64,000 bases of DNA from an uncultured Pelagibacteraceae bacterium (GTDB lineage: Bacteria; Pseudomonadota; Alphaproteobacteria; Pelagibacterales; Pelagibacteraceae). A program made the position numbers and the translations under genes. Below the pieces are notes generated by a model. The model saw only the letters and a program-made list of their open reading frames with translations, was not told the DNA's origin and did not search any database. Location of the stretch: contig CACGWC010000006.1 of NCBI GenBank assembly GCA_902576785.1, forward strand, positions 1 through 64,000, given 5' to 3'. Shown piece after piece: positions 1-9,834 of this stretch (position 1 is its first letter; each line of letters opens with the position of its first letter).

Positions 1-285
1 ACTTTAGGTAAGAAAGATACTTTGTCGAATACAAAAACATTAATCTCGAAGTTACAAGACATTAAATCTACAAATAAAGTTAAAAAAACTCTTTCTAAAA
101 GATATGAGAATAGAAAAGGCGGATATACGAGAATTATCAAGGCTGGATACAGATATGGTGATAATGCTCCAATGGCTGTGATTGAGTTTGTAGATAGGGA
201 TGTTGAAGCAAAAAGAATCGATAAAAAAAAGAAAGTTCCAGCTAAAGATCAAAAAAAAGAAGCTCCAAAAGAAGCAACAGTTTAA
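1..285 (+). CDS. rplQ: 50S ribosomal protein L17, C-terminal part (5' end outside window)
   Basis: The reading frame is open from base 1, so this is the 3' part of a gene that starts before the window. The first residues, [19 protein letters not shown], match the central part of bacterial L17, a protein of the large ribosomal subunit near the exit tunnel. The C-terminus is a lysine-rich tail ([13 protein letters not shown]). A TTG at position 22 is internal and should not be taken as the start. rluC begins 10 nt after the stop, so both may lie on one transcript. rplQ is usually last in the alpha ribosomal operon, which would lie to the left. Confidence 0.93.
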   Translation, partial: TLGKKDTLSNTKTLISKLQDIKSTNKVKKTLSKRYENRKGGYTRIIKAGYRYGDNAPMAVIEFVDRDVEAKRIDKKKKVPAKDQKKEAPKEATV

Positions 286-295
286 AGTTAATCAA

Positions 296-1204
296 ATGAA
301 AAAACTATTAAACGTTGATAAAACGTTTAGTGGTATGCGTATTGATAGATTTTTAAGAAATCACTTCGGTCAAATTCCACAAAGTTTAATTGAAAAAAAT
401 TTAAGAAATGGAAGAATTAAACTAAATAAAAAAAAAATTAAAAGCTCAAAAAAAATTCAATTTAACGATAAAATTGAGTTATATAATTTTGAATTTAAAA
501 AAATTATAAAACAAAATAAAGTAAAATTTTATCCAAGCAATGAAATTATTAAAGAAAATGAAGATTTAATTATTGAAAATAATGACAATTTTGTTGTCCT
601 AAATAAACAAGCAGGAATTTCAGTGCAGGGTGGTACAAAATCTAAAAAGAATATAATTGATATATTCGCAAAAAGTAATTTTTTTAAAGATGAAAAACCT
701 TATTCTGTTCACAGATTAGATAAAGATACATCTGGTGTTTTTATAATTGCAAAGAATAGAGAAACAGCTCAACTGCTCACTTCACTTTTTAGATTAAGAA
801 AGGTTTATAAAACCTATCTAGCAATATGTAATGGTGAATTAATTTTAATCGACAAAGGTGTCATAAAAGATGATTTGATAAGATTTGAAAACAAAAAAAA
901 AATTGTTGAAAAAGCTGAAACAAAATATGAAATCTTAGATAAAAATAATAATGCTACCTTCATCAAGCTAAATCCAATAACAGGTAGAAAGCACCAATTA
1001 AGAAAACAATTATTTAATATAGGAAACTCCATTATTGGTGATAAAAAATATAATTCGACAAACAATTTAAAAATAAATAATAAAAATTTAATGCTACATT
1101 CATATGAAATAAAATTTAAAATTAATGAGAAAAAATATACATTTAGAGCTACTCCTCCTGATTATTTTAGAAATATGTTAAAAACAAAAAGACTTAATTT
1201 TTAA
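296..1204 (+). CDS. rluC: 23S rRNA pseudouridine synthase, RluC/RluD family
   Basis: This 302-aa protein isomerises uridines in 23S rRNA to pseudouridine. Residues about 12-60 resemble an S4 RNA-binding domain (MRIDRFLRN). The catalytic motif HRLDKDTSG is at residues 139-147, with the nucleophilic Asp at 142, and [12 protein letters not shown] supports the family. I chose ATG 296. Longer frames to position 200 run back through rplQ and add only Lys-rich residues. The 3' end overlaps the convergent lipB by 11 nt. RluC and RluD cannot be told apart here; RluC is the likelier name. Confidence 0.9.
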   Translation: MKKLLNVDKTFSGMRIDRFLRNHFGQIPQSLIEKNLRNGRIKLNKKKIKSSKKIQFNDKIELYNFEFKKIIKQNKVKFYPSNEIIKENEDLIIENNDNFVVLNKQAGISVQGGTKSKKNIIDIFAKSNFFKDEKPYSVHRLDKDTSGVFIIAKNRETAQLLTSLFRLRKVYKTYLAICNGELILIDKGVIKDDLIRFENKKKIVEKAETKYEILDKNNNATFIKLNPITGRKHQLRKQLFNIGNSIIGDKKYNSTNNLKINNKNLMLHSYEIKFKINEKKYTFRATPPDYFRNMLKTKRLNF

Positions 1205-1817
1205 TATTTGATAAAAAATTTTTTATCAAATCATTCTCAATATTTTTATAATTTTGTTTTTTGATCTTATTTAAATTTGAAACCCCTCTATCTCTAACTC
1301 CACAAGGAACAATCTTTTTATACACATTAAGATCATTAGAAATATTTAGTGCAAATCCATGATAAGCAATCCATTTTTTTACTTTTATCCCTATAGCAGC
1401 AACTTTATCTATTTTACCAGATTTTTGCTTAAACCAAATTCCTATATTTTTTCTATCAGCAAAACAATCTATTTTGTAAATATTTAAAGTATCTATAATT
1501 GTTTTTTCTATTGCAGTAATTATTTTTTTTATATTTTTTCCTCTTTTGCTTAAGTCGATCACAAAATAAAAAACTAATTGACCAGGACCATGATATGTTA
1601 TTTTTCCACCTCTATTCGTTTTAATAAAGTTTATAGATTTATCTAAAATCTCATTATCACTAAAACTTGTTCCACCAGTATAAATCTCTTCATGTTCAAG
1701 TATCCAAATAAGTTCTTTATTTTTATTTACTTTGATTTGCTCCAATCTATCTTCAAGTATATCTATAGCAGATTTATATTTTATTGGTTTTACTGACTTT
1801 TTGATCTCTATTGTCAT
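1194..1817 (-). CDS. lipB: Lipoyl(octanoyl) transferase LipB
   Basis: LipB moves the octanoyl group from acyl carrier protein onto lipoyl domains of 2-oxoacid dehydrogenases and the glycine cleavage system. The signature [13 protein letters not shown] is at residues 69-81. The catalytic pair is visible as Lys145 (GIKVKKW) and Cys172 (VPCGVRDRG). At 207 aa the length is normal. The gene converges on rluC with an 11-nt overlap and is divergent from mgtE with a 61-nt gap that should hold both promoters. No oddity seen. Confidence 0.95.
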   Translation of the reverse strand: MTIEIKKSVKPIKYKSAIDILEDRLEQIKVNKNKELIWILEHEEIYTGGTSFSDNEILDKSINFIKTNRGGKITYHGPGQLVFYFVIDLSKRGKNIKKIITAIEKTIIDTLNIYKIDCFADRKNIGIWFKQKSGKIDKVAAIGIKVKKWIAYHGFALNISNDLNVYKKIVPCGVRDRGVSNLNKIKKQNYKNIENDLIKNFLSNIKN

Positions 1818-1878
1818 TATAAATTTGTATTATTTTTATTTTCTATTAATAGTGCCAACTAAATTATAGGTAAATTTT

Positions 1879-3252
1879 ATGACTATAGTAAAAAAAATAA
1901 AAGATAAAAAAGTTAACTTTGAATTTAACAAAGAATTCATCAAAGTTGTCACAGATAAAATTGCCTCAAATGATGCTGGATTTATTACAAATTCGTTCAA
2001 CGCTATGCATCCAGCTGATGCAGCTGACATAATTGAACATTTAAGTCAAAATGACAGAGAAAATTTAATAAAATTAAATAGTTTCAAAGTTGATCCTGAA
2101 GTTTTTGTTGAATTAAATGAGTCAATTCAGTCAGAGATGATTACATATTTATCATCTGACTCAATAGTAAACATACTAAAAAATTTAGAGTCTGATGATG
2201 CAATTAAAATTTTAGAAAATGTAGATGAAAAAGACAAAAATACAATTCTTAGTTCATTACCTCCAAAAGATCGATTTGCGTTACTTGAAAGTTTAAGTTA
2301 TCCAGAAGATTCAGCAGCTAGATTAATGCAACGTGAATTTACTGCAATACCAAGTAATTGGTCTGTAGGACAAACCATAGATTATTTAAGAGAGAATAAA
2401 GAGCTTCCTGAAGAATTTCTTGAAATATTTATTGTTGATGAAGAATTTAAACCTATAGGTACCGTTCCGTCTTCTAGAGTATTAAGAACACCAAGAGACA
2501 CAAAAATGATGTCTATAATGGCTGAATCTCAAACATTAATACCAGTAGATATGGATAGGGAGGAAGTTGGAAATTTATTTGAAAATTATAATTTGAGCTC
2601 AGCTGCTGTAGTAGATAAGTCAGAAAAATTAGTTGGAATGATAGCTTATGATGATGTTTTAACCGTATTAAAAGAAGAAGCCGAAGAGGATGTTCTTAGA
2701 TTAGCGGGTGTGGGTGATGAAGAAATAACTGATGGAGTAATAACAAAAACAAAGAGAAGATTTAATTGGCTATTATTAAACCTCTTTACTGCTTTTCTTG
2801 CAACCTATTGTATTAGTTTATTTGGTGCCACTATAGAACAAATGGTAGTTCTAGCTTTTTTAATGCCAATAGTAGCTTCAATGGGCGGCAATGCTGGAAT
2901 GCAAACATTAGCAGTTACTGTCAGATCGCTAGCCACTCAAGACTTAACAAAAAATAATTTTACAAATAATATTATTAAAGAATTTAATATTGGAGTTTTG
3001 AATGGAGTTATTTTTGCAATCATAAGCTCTTTAATAGTTCAACTGTGGTTTAATGATATTCAACTTTCACTTATAATTTCAATTTCAATGGTTCTAACAA
3101 TGATAGTCGCTGGCCTCTTCGGTATTTTAGTTCCAGTAACATTAAATAAAATGAAAATAGATCCTGCAATTTCATCCAGTGTATTTGTTACAACTATAAC
3201 AGATGTAATTGGCTTCGTATCATTCTTGGGTGTAGGAGCTTATTTTTTATAA
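1879..3252 (+). CDS. mgtE: Magnesium transporter MgtE
   Basis: MgtE is a Mg2+-gated inner-membrane magnesium channel. The 457-aa protein has the expected order: a charged N-terminal superhelical domain (about 25-150, with MHPADAADIIEHL), two CBS domains (about 150-270) and five membrane helices (about 290-457). The pore signature appears as PIVASMGGNAGMQTLAV. The stop codon abuts the stop of the convergent panC with no base between them (TAATTA, 3250-3255). Start ATG 1879 is the first in frame after the divergent lipB promoter region. Confidence 0.95.
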   Translation: MTIVKKIKDKKVNFEFNKEFIKVVTDKIASNDAGFITNSFNAMHPADAADIIEHLSQNDRENLIKLNSFKVDPEVFVELNESIQSEMITYLSSDSIVNILKNLESDDAIKILENVDEKDKNTILSSLPPKDRFALLESLSYPEDSAARLMQREFTAIPSNWSVGQTIDYLRENKELPEEFLEIFIVDEEFKPIGTVPSSRVLRTPRDTKMMSIMAESQTLIPVDMDREEVGNLFENYNLSSAAVVDKSEKLVGMIAYDDVLTVLKEEAEEDVLRLAGVGDEEITDGVITKTKRRFNWLLLNLFTAFLATYCISLFGATIEQMVVLAFLMPIVASMGGNAGMQTLAVTVRSLATQDLTKNNFTNNIIKEFNIGVLNGVIFAIISSLIVQLWFNDIQLSLIISISMVLTMIVAGLFGILVPVTLNKMKIDPAISSSVFVTTITDVIGFVSFLGVGAYFL

Positions 3253-4056
3253 TTAAAAATTATCAATTAATCTTACTCCATTAATATGATAGGCGATAAA
3301 AAGTCTGAATTTAGAATTAAAGTTATTTAATTTCAATTTTTTTTCATCTCTAAATTCAAGATAATCAATTTTAATTTTAAATTTATTTTCAAGCTCATTT
3401 TTATATTTTGATAAGTCCAATAATTTTCCACTTTGTGATAATTTTTTTAATTTATTCAATTTGATAGCTATTTTTGATGCAGCTTTTATGGATGATTTAT
3501 TTAATAATTTATTTCTTGTAGATAAAGCAATTTTGTTGCTTTCTCTAATAGTAGGACATCCAATAATATTTATTTTATATTTTTTACCTAATATTTTTTT
3601 AATTAGTCTGTATTGTTGAAAATCCTTTTCACCCATAAAAACATTTTTAGATTTAATTACTGATAGCAATCTATTCATTACATTTAATACACCTTCAAAA
3701 TGGCCTTTTCTAAATTTTGCACATAAAATCCTATCAGATTTATTTAGTTTAAAATTTTTCAATCTTTTTTTATATATTTCATTAACCTCAGGTAAAAATA
3801 GATAAGTAACCTTAAGTTTTTTTAATATTGAAATGTCTTTTTTAATATTTCTTGGATAATTCTTGAAATCTTTTTTCTGATTAAATTGTGTTGGATTTAC
3901 AAAAATACTTACTATTGTTTCTTTGTTATTTTTTTGAGAAATTTTTATTAAAGACACATGTCCTTTATGAATTCCTCCCATAGTAGGCACAAATCCAACA
4001 TTTTCGTAATTTTTAACTGCTTTATTTAGCTCAAAAACGTTTTTTAAAATTTTCAT
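3253..4056 (-). CDS. panC: Pantothenate synthetase (pantoate-beta-alanine ligase)
   Basis: PanC joins pantoate and beta-alanine with ATP to make pantothenate (vitamin B5). Seen: VPTMGGIHKGHVSLI with the nucleotide-binding HxGH at His30-His33, then MGEKDFQQ and STRNKLL. I chose ATG 4056; an in-frame TTG at 4062 adds two residues. The 267-aa length is typical. The gene is divergent from galU with only a 34-nt gap. No panB is nearby, so whether the pathway is complete cannot be judged from this window. Confidence 0.93.
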   Translation of the reverse strand: MKILKNVFELNKAVKNYENVGFVPTMGGIHKGHVSLIKISQKNNKETIVSIFVNPTQFNQKKDFKNYPRNIKKDISILKKLKVTYLFLPEVNEIYKKRLKNFKLNKSDRILCAKFRKGHFEGVLNVMNRLLSVIKSKNVFMGEKDFQQYRLIKKILGKKYKINIIGCPTIRESNKIALSTRNKLLNKSSIKAASKIAIKLNKLKKLSQSGKLLDLSKYKNELENKFKIKIDYLEFRDEKKLKLNNFNSKFRLFIAYHINGVRLIDNF

Positions 4057-4090
4057 TTTCAATAAATATGATTATAAGTAAAACATCCTA

Positions 4091-4906
4091 ATGATTAAAC
4101 AAGCTATTATTCCTCTTGCTGGTTTGGGTACACGTCTGTTACCTTTAACTAGTGTATTTGCAAAAGAATTGCTCCCTATAAACGGCAAGCCAGGTATTGA
4201 ATATATTTTAGACGAATGCATAGAAGCTGGAATTAATGATATAATATTTATCATATCAAAAAAAAAAGAAATAATAAAAAAATATTTCTATAACGATAAA
4301 TTTTATAAAAAAATTATTAAAAAAAAAAAGGATCCAAGAATCATTAATGAATATAAAAAAATTTTATTTTATAAGAAAAAAATTAAATTTGTTTATCAAA
4401 ACATGCCTTTAGGAACAGGTGATGCTGTTATTAAAACTAAAAAACACATAAAAGATAAGTTTTTTCTATTACTTTTGCCGGATGATTTAATTGTAAAAAG
4501 AAATTGCTCAAAGGATATGATCAATGCATATAAAAGATATAGATGTTCAATGATGGCTAGCATGAAAGTGAATAAAAATAATGTAGATAGGTGGGGTATA
4601 TTTAAAATTGAAAAAATATTGAATAAAAAAAATTTTACAATTAAAGATGTTGTTGAAAAGCCAACTAAGGTGGAGGCACCCTCAAATAATGCTGTTATAG
4701 GAAGGTATATTTTAAGCAAAGATATATTTAAATATTTAAAAAATCAAAAAAAAGGTAAAGGTGGTGAAATACATATAACAGATGCAATTAGAAAAATGAT
4801 ATTTAATAATTATAGATTTATTGGTCATAAATTTTCAGGTCAATATTTAGATTGTGGTTCTATGAGTGGATATATAAATTCAGGCATAAAAATTTCAAAA
4901 TTATGA
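4091..4906 (+). CDS. galU: UTP-glucose-1-phosphate uridylyltransferase
   Basis: GalU makes UDP-glucose from UTP and glucose-1-phosphate. Residues 11-18 carry the nucleotide-binding GLGTRLLP, followed by FAKELLPINGKP, the usual KEMLP-type segment. Near the end, GQYLDCGSMSGY matches the family C-terminus. At 271 aa the protein is close to the bacterial norm. It overlaps ugd by 4 nt (ATGA at 4903), which indicates translational coupling: its product UDP-glucose is the substrate of the next enzyme. Confidence 0.92.
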   Translation: MIKQAIIPLAGLGTRLLPLTSVFAKELLPINGKPGIEYILDECIEAGINDIIFIISKKKEIIKKYFYNDKFYKKIIKKKKDPRIINEYKKILFYKKKIKFVYQNMPLGTGDAVIKTKKHIKDKFFLLLLPDDLIVKRNCSKDMINAYKRYRCSMMASMKVNKNNVDRWGIFKIEKILNKKNFTIKDVVEKPTKVEAPSNNAVIGRYILSKDIFKYLKNQKKGKGGEIHITDAIRKMIFNNYRFIGHKFSGQYLDCGSMSGYINSGIKISKL

Positions 4907-6192
4907 AAATTTGTATGATAGGCTCTGGATATGTGGGACTTGTGAGTGGTGCTTGCTTTTCTGATTTGGGTAACAATGTAATATGTGCAGATATTAATAA
5001 AGATAAAATTAACAAATTAAATAAGGGTGTTATCCCCATTTATGAACCAGGTTTAGAAGAAATTGTTAAAAGAAGTATTAAACAAAAAAGACTTTCATTT
5101 TCTTCAAATATTTCAAATTCTATTGTAAAATCAGACATAATTTTTATTTGTGTTGGTACTCCTACCAAAAATAATAAAGCTGATTTAAAATATGTATTTC
5201 AAGTTGTTAATAAAATTAAAAACAATCTGAATAAATATAAAATAATAGTTACCAAATCTACTGTACCAGTAACAACAGGTGATAAAATTGAGCAAATTTT
5301 AAAAACAAAGAAAAATAAAAATAAATTTGATGTTTTATCAAATCCAGAGTTTTTAAGAGAAGGCGAAGCTATAAGAGATTTTCAATTTCCTGACAGAATT
5401 GTTATTGGAACTGATAGTAAAAAAGCAAATAAATTGATGAAAAAATTGTATTCACCATTAATTAAAAAGGGGAGTCATTATTTGAATACTTCAAGACGAG
5501 CTGCAGAACTAATAAAATATGCATCTAATGCCTTTTTGGCTACAAAAATTACATATATTAATGAAATTGCAAATTTATGTGAAAGATCAAATATAGACGT
5601 CCAAGATGTAGCAAAAGGTATGGGGCTAGATGAAAGAATTGGAAGTAGATTTCTAAGAGCTGGACCTGCTTATGGTGGATCTTGTTTTCCAAAAGATACT
5701 AGGGCTCTTGTGACTACTGCTAGAGATTTTAAAACTGATTTAACCATTGTCAATTCTGTAATTAATTCAAATAAAAATAGATATAAATTACTTAATTCAA
5801 GAATTAAAAAAATTATGAATAATAATTTTAAAAAAAAAAAAATTACATTTTTAGGTGTTACCTTTAAAGCAGGGACAGATGATATGAGAGAGTCATCAGC
5901 TCTAGATATTATTCCTTATATTGTAAAACAAGGAGGAATTATTAATTATTATGAACCAACGGGTCCTAAACCAGAATTTAAAAATATAAAAATAACCTAT
6001 TGTCCTGACATAAAGACTGCTTGCAAAAATTCAGACTTAATAATTATTCACACCGAATGGAATGAATTTAAACAATTGAATTTTAAAAAACTGTCAAAAA
6101 AAGGAAAATTTAAAGTATTTGATATGAGAAATTTGTATTCTCCTGCAGAGATGAGAAAAGATAAAATTAATTACTTCAGTATTGGAAGATAA
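4903..6192 (+). CDS. ugd: UDP-glucose 6-dehydrogenase
   Basis: This enzyme oxidises UDP-glucose to UDP-glucuronate with two NAD+, supplying surface-polysaccharide precursors. The Rossmann motif GSGYVGLVSG is at residues 7-16. SNPEFLREGEA and the catalytic cysteine motif YGGSCFPKD (Cys261) follow, and GVTFKAGTDDMRESS marks the C-terminal UDP-binding domain. I chose ATG 4903 (MKICMIGSG); an upstream in-frame ATG at 4852 lies well inside galU. The 429-aa length is normal. The stop abuts that of convergent ridA exactly (TAATTA, 6190-6195). Confidence 0.95.
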   Translation: MKICMIGSGYVGLVSGACFSDLGNNVICADINKDKINKLNKGVIPIYEPGLEEIVKRSIKQKRLSFSSNISNSIVKSDIIFICVGTPTKNNKADLKYVFQVVNKIKNNLNKYKIIVTKSTVPVTTGDKIEQILKTKKNKNKFDVLSNPEFLREGEAIRDFQFPDRIVIGTDSKKANKLMKKLYSPLIKKGSHYLNTSRRAAELIKYASNAFLATKITYINEIANLCERSNIDVQDVAKGMGLDERIGSRFLRAGPAYGGSCFPKDTRALVTTARDFKTDLTIVNSVINSNKNRYKLLNSRIKKIMNNNFKKKKITFLGVTFKAGTDDMRESSALDIIPYIVKQGGIINYYEPTGPKPEFKNIKITYCPDIKTACKNSDLIIIHTEWNEFKQLNFKKLSKKGKFKVFDMRNLYSPAEMRKDKINYFSIGR

Positions 6193-6654
6193 TTAATTAA
6201 GATCAAATATTGCATCAACTTCAACTGCAACACCCAATGGAAGGCTATTAGTACTTACAGCAGCTCTTGCATGTGAGCCAGCTTCATCAAATACACTTTT
6301 TATTAGATCTGAGGCTCCATTTATGACTTTTGGTTGTTCAGTAAAATCATCAGTAGAATTTACATATCCAGTGAGTTTCAAACATGATTTAATTTTGGAT
6401 AAATCATCACTACATGCTTTTTTTGCTTGAGATATTATACTTAATGCACATCTTTTAGCTGCCTCGTAACCTTGTTCAGTATTATAATCTTTTCCGAGTT
6501 TTCCCTTAATTAATTTTCCATTCTCATCAATTGATATTTGACCAGATATGTATAGTAAATTTCCAGATATTCTTGTAGCAGCATATGATCCAACAGGATC
6601 GTTAGCTTTTGGTAATTTGATATTTAAATTCTTTAAATTTTCATCTGCCGACAT
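6193..6654 (-). CDS. RidA family (YjgF/YER057c/UK114) protein
   Basis: RidA-family proteins are small trimeric enzymes, many of which hydrolyse reactive enamine/imine intermediates from amino-acid metabolism. Seen: GSYAATRISGNLLYISGQIS near the N-terminus and ARAAVSTNSLPLGVAVEVDA near the end, containing the Arg expected in active members. At 153 aa it is longer than canonical RidA (about 128 aa), typical of an alphaproteobacterial subfamily. Its ATG shares one base with the topA stop (TAATG), so it is the last gene of the minus-strand run from ruvX. Confidence 0.88.
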   Translation of the reverse strand: MSADENLKNLNIKLPKANDPVGSYAATRISGNLLYISGQISIDENGKLIKGKLGKDYNTEQGYEAAKRCALSIISQAKKACSDDLSKIKSCLKLTGYVNSTDDFTEQPKVINGASDLIKSVFDEAGSHARAAVSTNSLPLGVAVEVDAIFDLN

Positions 6655-9221
6655 TATTTGCCTTTCTTTTTTTTTTTATTTCTATCGTATTCTTTTCTTT
6701 TCTCAATTAAAATTAATGCTTCTTCCATAGTTAATTCAACAGGATCTTTTTCTTCTGGAATAGTCGCATTTAATGATTTGTATTTAATGTAAGGACCATA
6801 CTGACCTTTCATGACTCTAACTGGCTTTTTATCTTCAGGGTGTTCTCCTAAATCTTTTATCATAGAAGATGAAATTCTTCCTGGTTTAGCTTCAGCAATT
6901 AATGTAACAGCTCTATTTAATCCAATTGTGAATAATTCATCCACATTTTCTAGTCTAGCAGATTTATTTTCACATTTAAGGTAAGGACCAAATCTTCCAA
7001 CATTCACAGTAATATCTTTATCATTTTCAGGATTTTTACCTAAACTTAATGGTAACGAGCATAAGTATTTTGCCTTTTCTAAATCAATATTTTCAATCTC
7101 AATTCCTTTAGGGATAGAAACATTTTTTAAATTATTTTCTTCTTTCTTTAATTTTCTTTTTTTCTTTTTAGTTTTTTCATCTTCCTCTCTGATTTCTTTC
7201 TCAAATTGTAAATATGGACCAAATCTTCCATTTTTAAGAAAAATATCTTTACCTTTGTCATTTTTCCCAATGAATTTAGGTTCTGCTAGTGTCAATTGTT
7301 GTGCTGCTTTAGATTTTGATAGTGGTCTTGTGAATTTGCATTCTGGATAATTTGAGCACCCAATAAAAGCACCACCTCTAAAACTATTTTTTAAACTTAA
7401 TTGCCCGGATTCACAAAGCTTGCATTTTCTATCAATATTTCCATCCTTATCGACCTCAAATATTAGTGATCCAAGACTTTCATTTAATAGGTCTAATACT
7501 TCTCTGGTTCTTTTTTCTTTCACACCTAAAACATTAGAATTAAAGTCTTTCCAAAAGTTCTCTAAAACTTTTATCCAATTTTCCTTACCTGATGTTATAT
7601 CATCTAATTGATCTTCTAATTTTGCAGTAAAATCATAATCAACATATTTGGTAAATAATTTTTCTAAAAAAGCAGAAAGTAATTTCCCTCTATCGGTTGG
7701 AAAAAATCTTTTATTATTTATATCTGCATAACCTCTATTAGCTATTACTGAAATTATGCTTGCATAAGTAGATGGTCTTCCAATTCCTAGCTCCTCTAAT
7801 TTTTTAACTAGACTTGCCTCTGAATATCTAGGAGGTGGTTGTGTATAGTGCTGTTCATCAATATGATCTTCAAACATTACATCACCTCTTTCAACATCAG
7901 GCAAATTATTTTCATTGTCATCATCATTTTCATCGATCTTATAAAGTTTAAGGAAACCATCAAATTTTAATGTTGAACCACTCGCTTTGAATATATTTTT
8001 ATCGTCATTAGAATTGATTGTAATCGTTTTTCTATCAAATTTTGCTGACTGCATTTGTGATGATAAAGATCTAGACCATATTAAATTATAAAGTTTATAT
8101 TGATCGGTACTTAAGTATTTTTTCATATCTTCTGGTTTTCTAATTATTTCTGTTGGACGTATAGCTTCGTGAGCTTCTTGAGCATTCTTTGCTTTTTTGC
8201 CACTATAATTTAGAGGTTGTTCTGGTAAATATTTATCACCATAATTATGCATTATAAAATCTCTAAAAGATGTTATTGCATCTCTTGAAATATTAGTTCC
8301 ATCAGTTCTCATATAAGTAATTAATCCTACCGTTTCACCTTCAATATCAATTCCTTGATATAGTCTTTGAGCAATTTGCATTGTCCTTGATGCTCCAAAA
8401 CCAAGTTTACTCGATGCTGTTTGTTGTAATGTTGATGTAGTAAAAGGCCCAGATGGATTTCTGTTATAAGTTTTTGAACTTATATCTGTTATTTTATATT
8501 TTTTATTTTTTATTTTAGATAAAGCGTCATTAATATCTTGTTTGTTTTTAAATGAAAATTTTTCAACCTTATTTCCATCTAATTGTGAAATAGTTGTATT
8601 TATTTTCTCATTTTTGTTATTTTTAAAAATTATATTTAAAGTCCAAAATTCTTTTGGTTGAAAAACTTCTATTTCCTGTTCTCTTTCCGTCAAAAGTCTT
8701 AGAGCTACAGACTGAACTCGACCAGCAGATTTAGAACCTGGTAATTTTGTCCAAAGAATGGGGGAGATATTAAATCCTACTAAATAATCTAGAGCTCTTC
8801 TTGCCATATAAGCATCAACTAAATGTGGCTCTATTTTTCTTGGATTATCTATTCCATTTGTAACTGCTTTTTTTGTTATTTCGTTGAAAACAACTCTTTC
8901 AACTTCTTTATCTTTTAATAATTTTTTTTCTTTAAGAAACTCTTTTACATGCCAAGCTATTGCTTCACCTTCTCTGTCAGGGTCTGTAGCTAGAATAATT
9001 TTTTTTGAATCTTTAGCACTATCTGTAATTTCTTTTAAATATTTTTTTGAAAAACTATCTACTTCCCAAATCATTTTAAAATCATTTTCAGGATCAACAG
9101 AACCATTTTTCGAAGGCAGATCTCTTATATGTCCATAGCTTGCAAGAACTGTATAATCTGATCCTAAATATTTATTAATTGTTTTTGCTTTTGCTGGACT
9201 TTCAACGATTACTAGATTCAT
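6654..9221 (-). CDS. topA: DNA topoisomerase I
   Basis: This type IA topoisomerase relaxes negative supercoils. The 855-aa protein begins with a TOPRIM domain (VIVESPAKAKTINKYLG, then DPDREGEAIAWH). It carries the active-site region GLITYMRTDGTNISRDA with the nucleophilic Tyr. A four-cysteine zinc finger (CKLCESGQL, then CSNYPECKF) follows, then several repeats of the FGPYLKCENK type common in alphaproteobacterial TopA. The ATG is 40 nt after the plsY stop on the same strand. That spacer holds a small inverted repeat (ACAGTTTAACTGT), too weak to call a terminator. Confidence 0.97.
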   Translation of the reverse strand: MNLVIVESPAKAKTINKYLGSDYTVLASYGHIRDLPSKNGSVDPENDFKMIWEVDSFSKKYLKEITDSAKDSKKIILATDPDREGEAIAWHVKEFLKEKKLLKDKEVERVVFNEITKKAVTNGIDNPRKIEPHLVDAYMARRALDYLVGFNISPILWTKLPGSKSAGRVQSVALRLLTEREQEIEVFQPKEFWTLNIIFKNNKNEKINTTISQLDGNKVEKFSFKNKQDINDALSKIKNKKYKITDISSKTYNRNPSGPFTTSTLQQTASSKLGFGASRTMQIAQRLYQGIDIEGETVGLITYMRTDGTNISRDAITSFRDFIMHNYGDKYLPEQPLNYSGKKAKNAQEAHEAIRPTEIIRKPEDMKKYLSTDQYKLYNLIWSRSLSSQMQSAKFDRKTITINSNDDKNIFKASGSTLKFDGFLKLYKIDENDDDNENNLPDVERGDVMFEDHIDEQHYTQPPPRYSEASLVKKLEELGIGRPSTYASIISVIANRGYADINNKRFFPTDRGKLLSAFLEKLFTKYVDYDFTAKLEDQLDDITSGKENWIKVLENFWKDFNSNVLGVKEKRTREVLDLLNESLGSLIFEVDKDGNIDRKCKLCESGQLSLKNSFRGGAFIGCSNYPECKFTRPLSKSKAAQQLTLAEPKFIGKNDKGKDIFLKNGRFGPYLQFEKEIREEDEKTKKKKRKLKKEENNLKNVSIPKGIEIENIDLEKAKYLCSLPLSLGKNPENDKDITVNVGRFGPYLKCENKSARLENVDELFTIGLNRAVTLIAEAKPGRISSSMIKDLGEHPEDKKPVRVMKGQYGPYIKYKSLNATIPEEKDPVELTMEEALILIEKRKEYDRNKKKKKGK

Positions 9222-9261
9222 AATTAGAGAACGTACTTAAAACAGTTAAACTGTCAAATTA

Positions 9262-9834
9262 TTAAATTTTTGTCTTAGTTTCTTCTTTATTTATCAAGCG
9301 TTTAACGTTTTCTCTATGAGTGTAAAAAATTAAAATAAACATTATGAAGTAAAACATAATATTATCATTGCTATAAAAAAATATAAAAATAGGAACACTT
9401 AATGACCCAAGAATTGATCCTAATGATGAGTATTTAGAAATTAAATATGTAATTATCCAAACAATACCAAAAACAATACCAAAAAAATAATTTAAGATAA
9501 TCAAAATTCCCACATATGTTGCAACACCCTTACCACCTTTAAATTTTAACCATATTGGAAAAACATGCCCTAAAAAAACAGATAATGAACAAATGTAAAT
9601 AAATTCTGGATAATTTAATTTAACATAAATTATTGGCAAAACTGCTTTTAAAATGTCTAGTAATAAAGTTGAGTAACCTAAAAATTTATTACCAGTTCTT
9701 AAAGCATTTGTGGCGCCTATATTACCTGATCCTATTTCTCTTATATCTTTTTTTAAAAAAATTTTTGTTAATAAAAAACCAAAAGGAATAGAACCTAATA
9801 AATATGATAAAAGTGATAAAATAAAAATTTCCAT
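9262..9834 (-). CDS. plsY: Glycerol-3-phosphate acyltransferase PlsY
   Basis: PlsY acylates position 1 of glycerol-3-phosphate using acyl-phosphate, the product of PlsX (encoded at 45 kb in this window). The 190-aa integral membrane protein shows the family motifs GSIPFGFLLTK, EIGSGNIGATNALRTGNK and KFKGGKGVATYVG. Its ATG directly follows the pyrX stop (TAA ATG), so translation is probably coupled to the pyrimidine genes upstream. About five hydrophobic helices are visible. Confidence 0.95.
   Translation of the reverse strand: MEIFILSLLSYLLGSIPFGFLLTKIFLKKDIREIGSGNIGATNALRTGNKFLGYSTLLLDILKAVLPIIYVKLNYPEFIYICSLSVFLGHVFPIWLKFKGGKGVATYVGILIILNYFFGIVFGIVWIITYLISKYSSLGSILGSLSVPIFIFFYSNDNIMFYFIMFILIFYTHRENVKRLINKEETKTKI

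Noticed and set aside
200-295. N-terminal extension of the rluC frame
   Set aside because: The frame is open but lies inside rplQ and encodes only Lys/Gln repeats; ATG 296 gives the normal start.
9230-9258. Inverted repeat ACAGTTTAACTGT with TTTT between plsY and topA
   Set aside because: Five-bp stem with a 3-nt loop and short T-run; too weak for a terminator, and no matching -10 for a TTGACA overlap.
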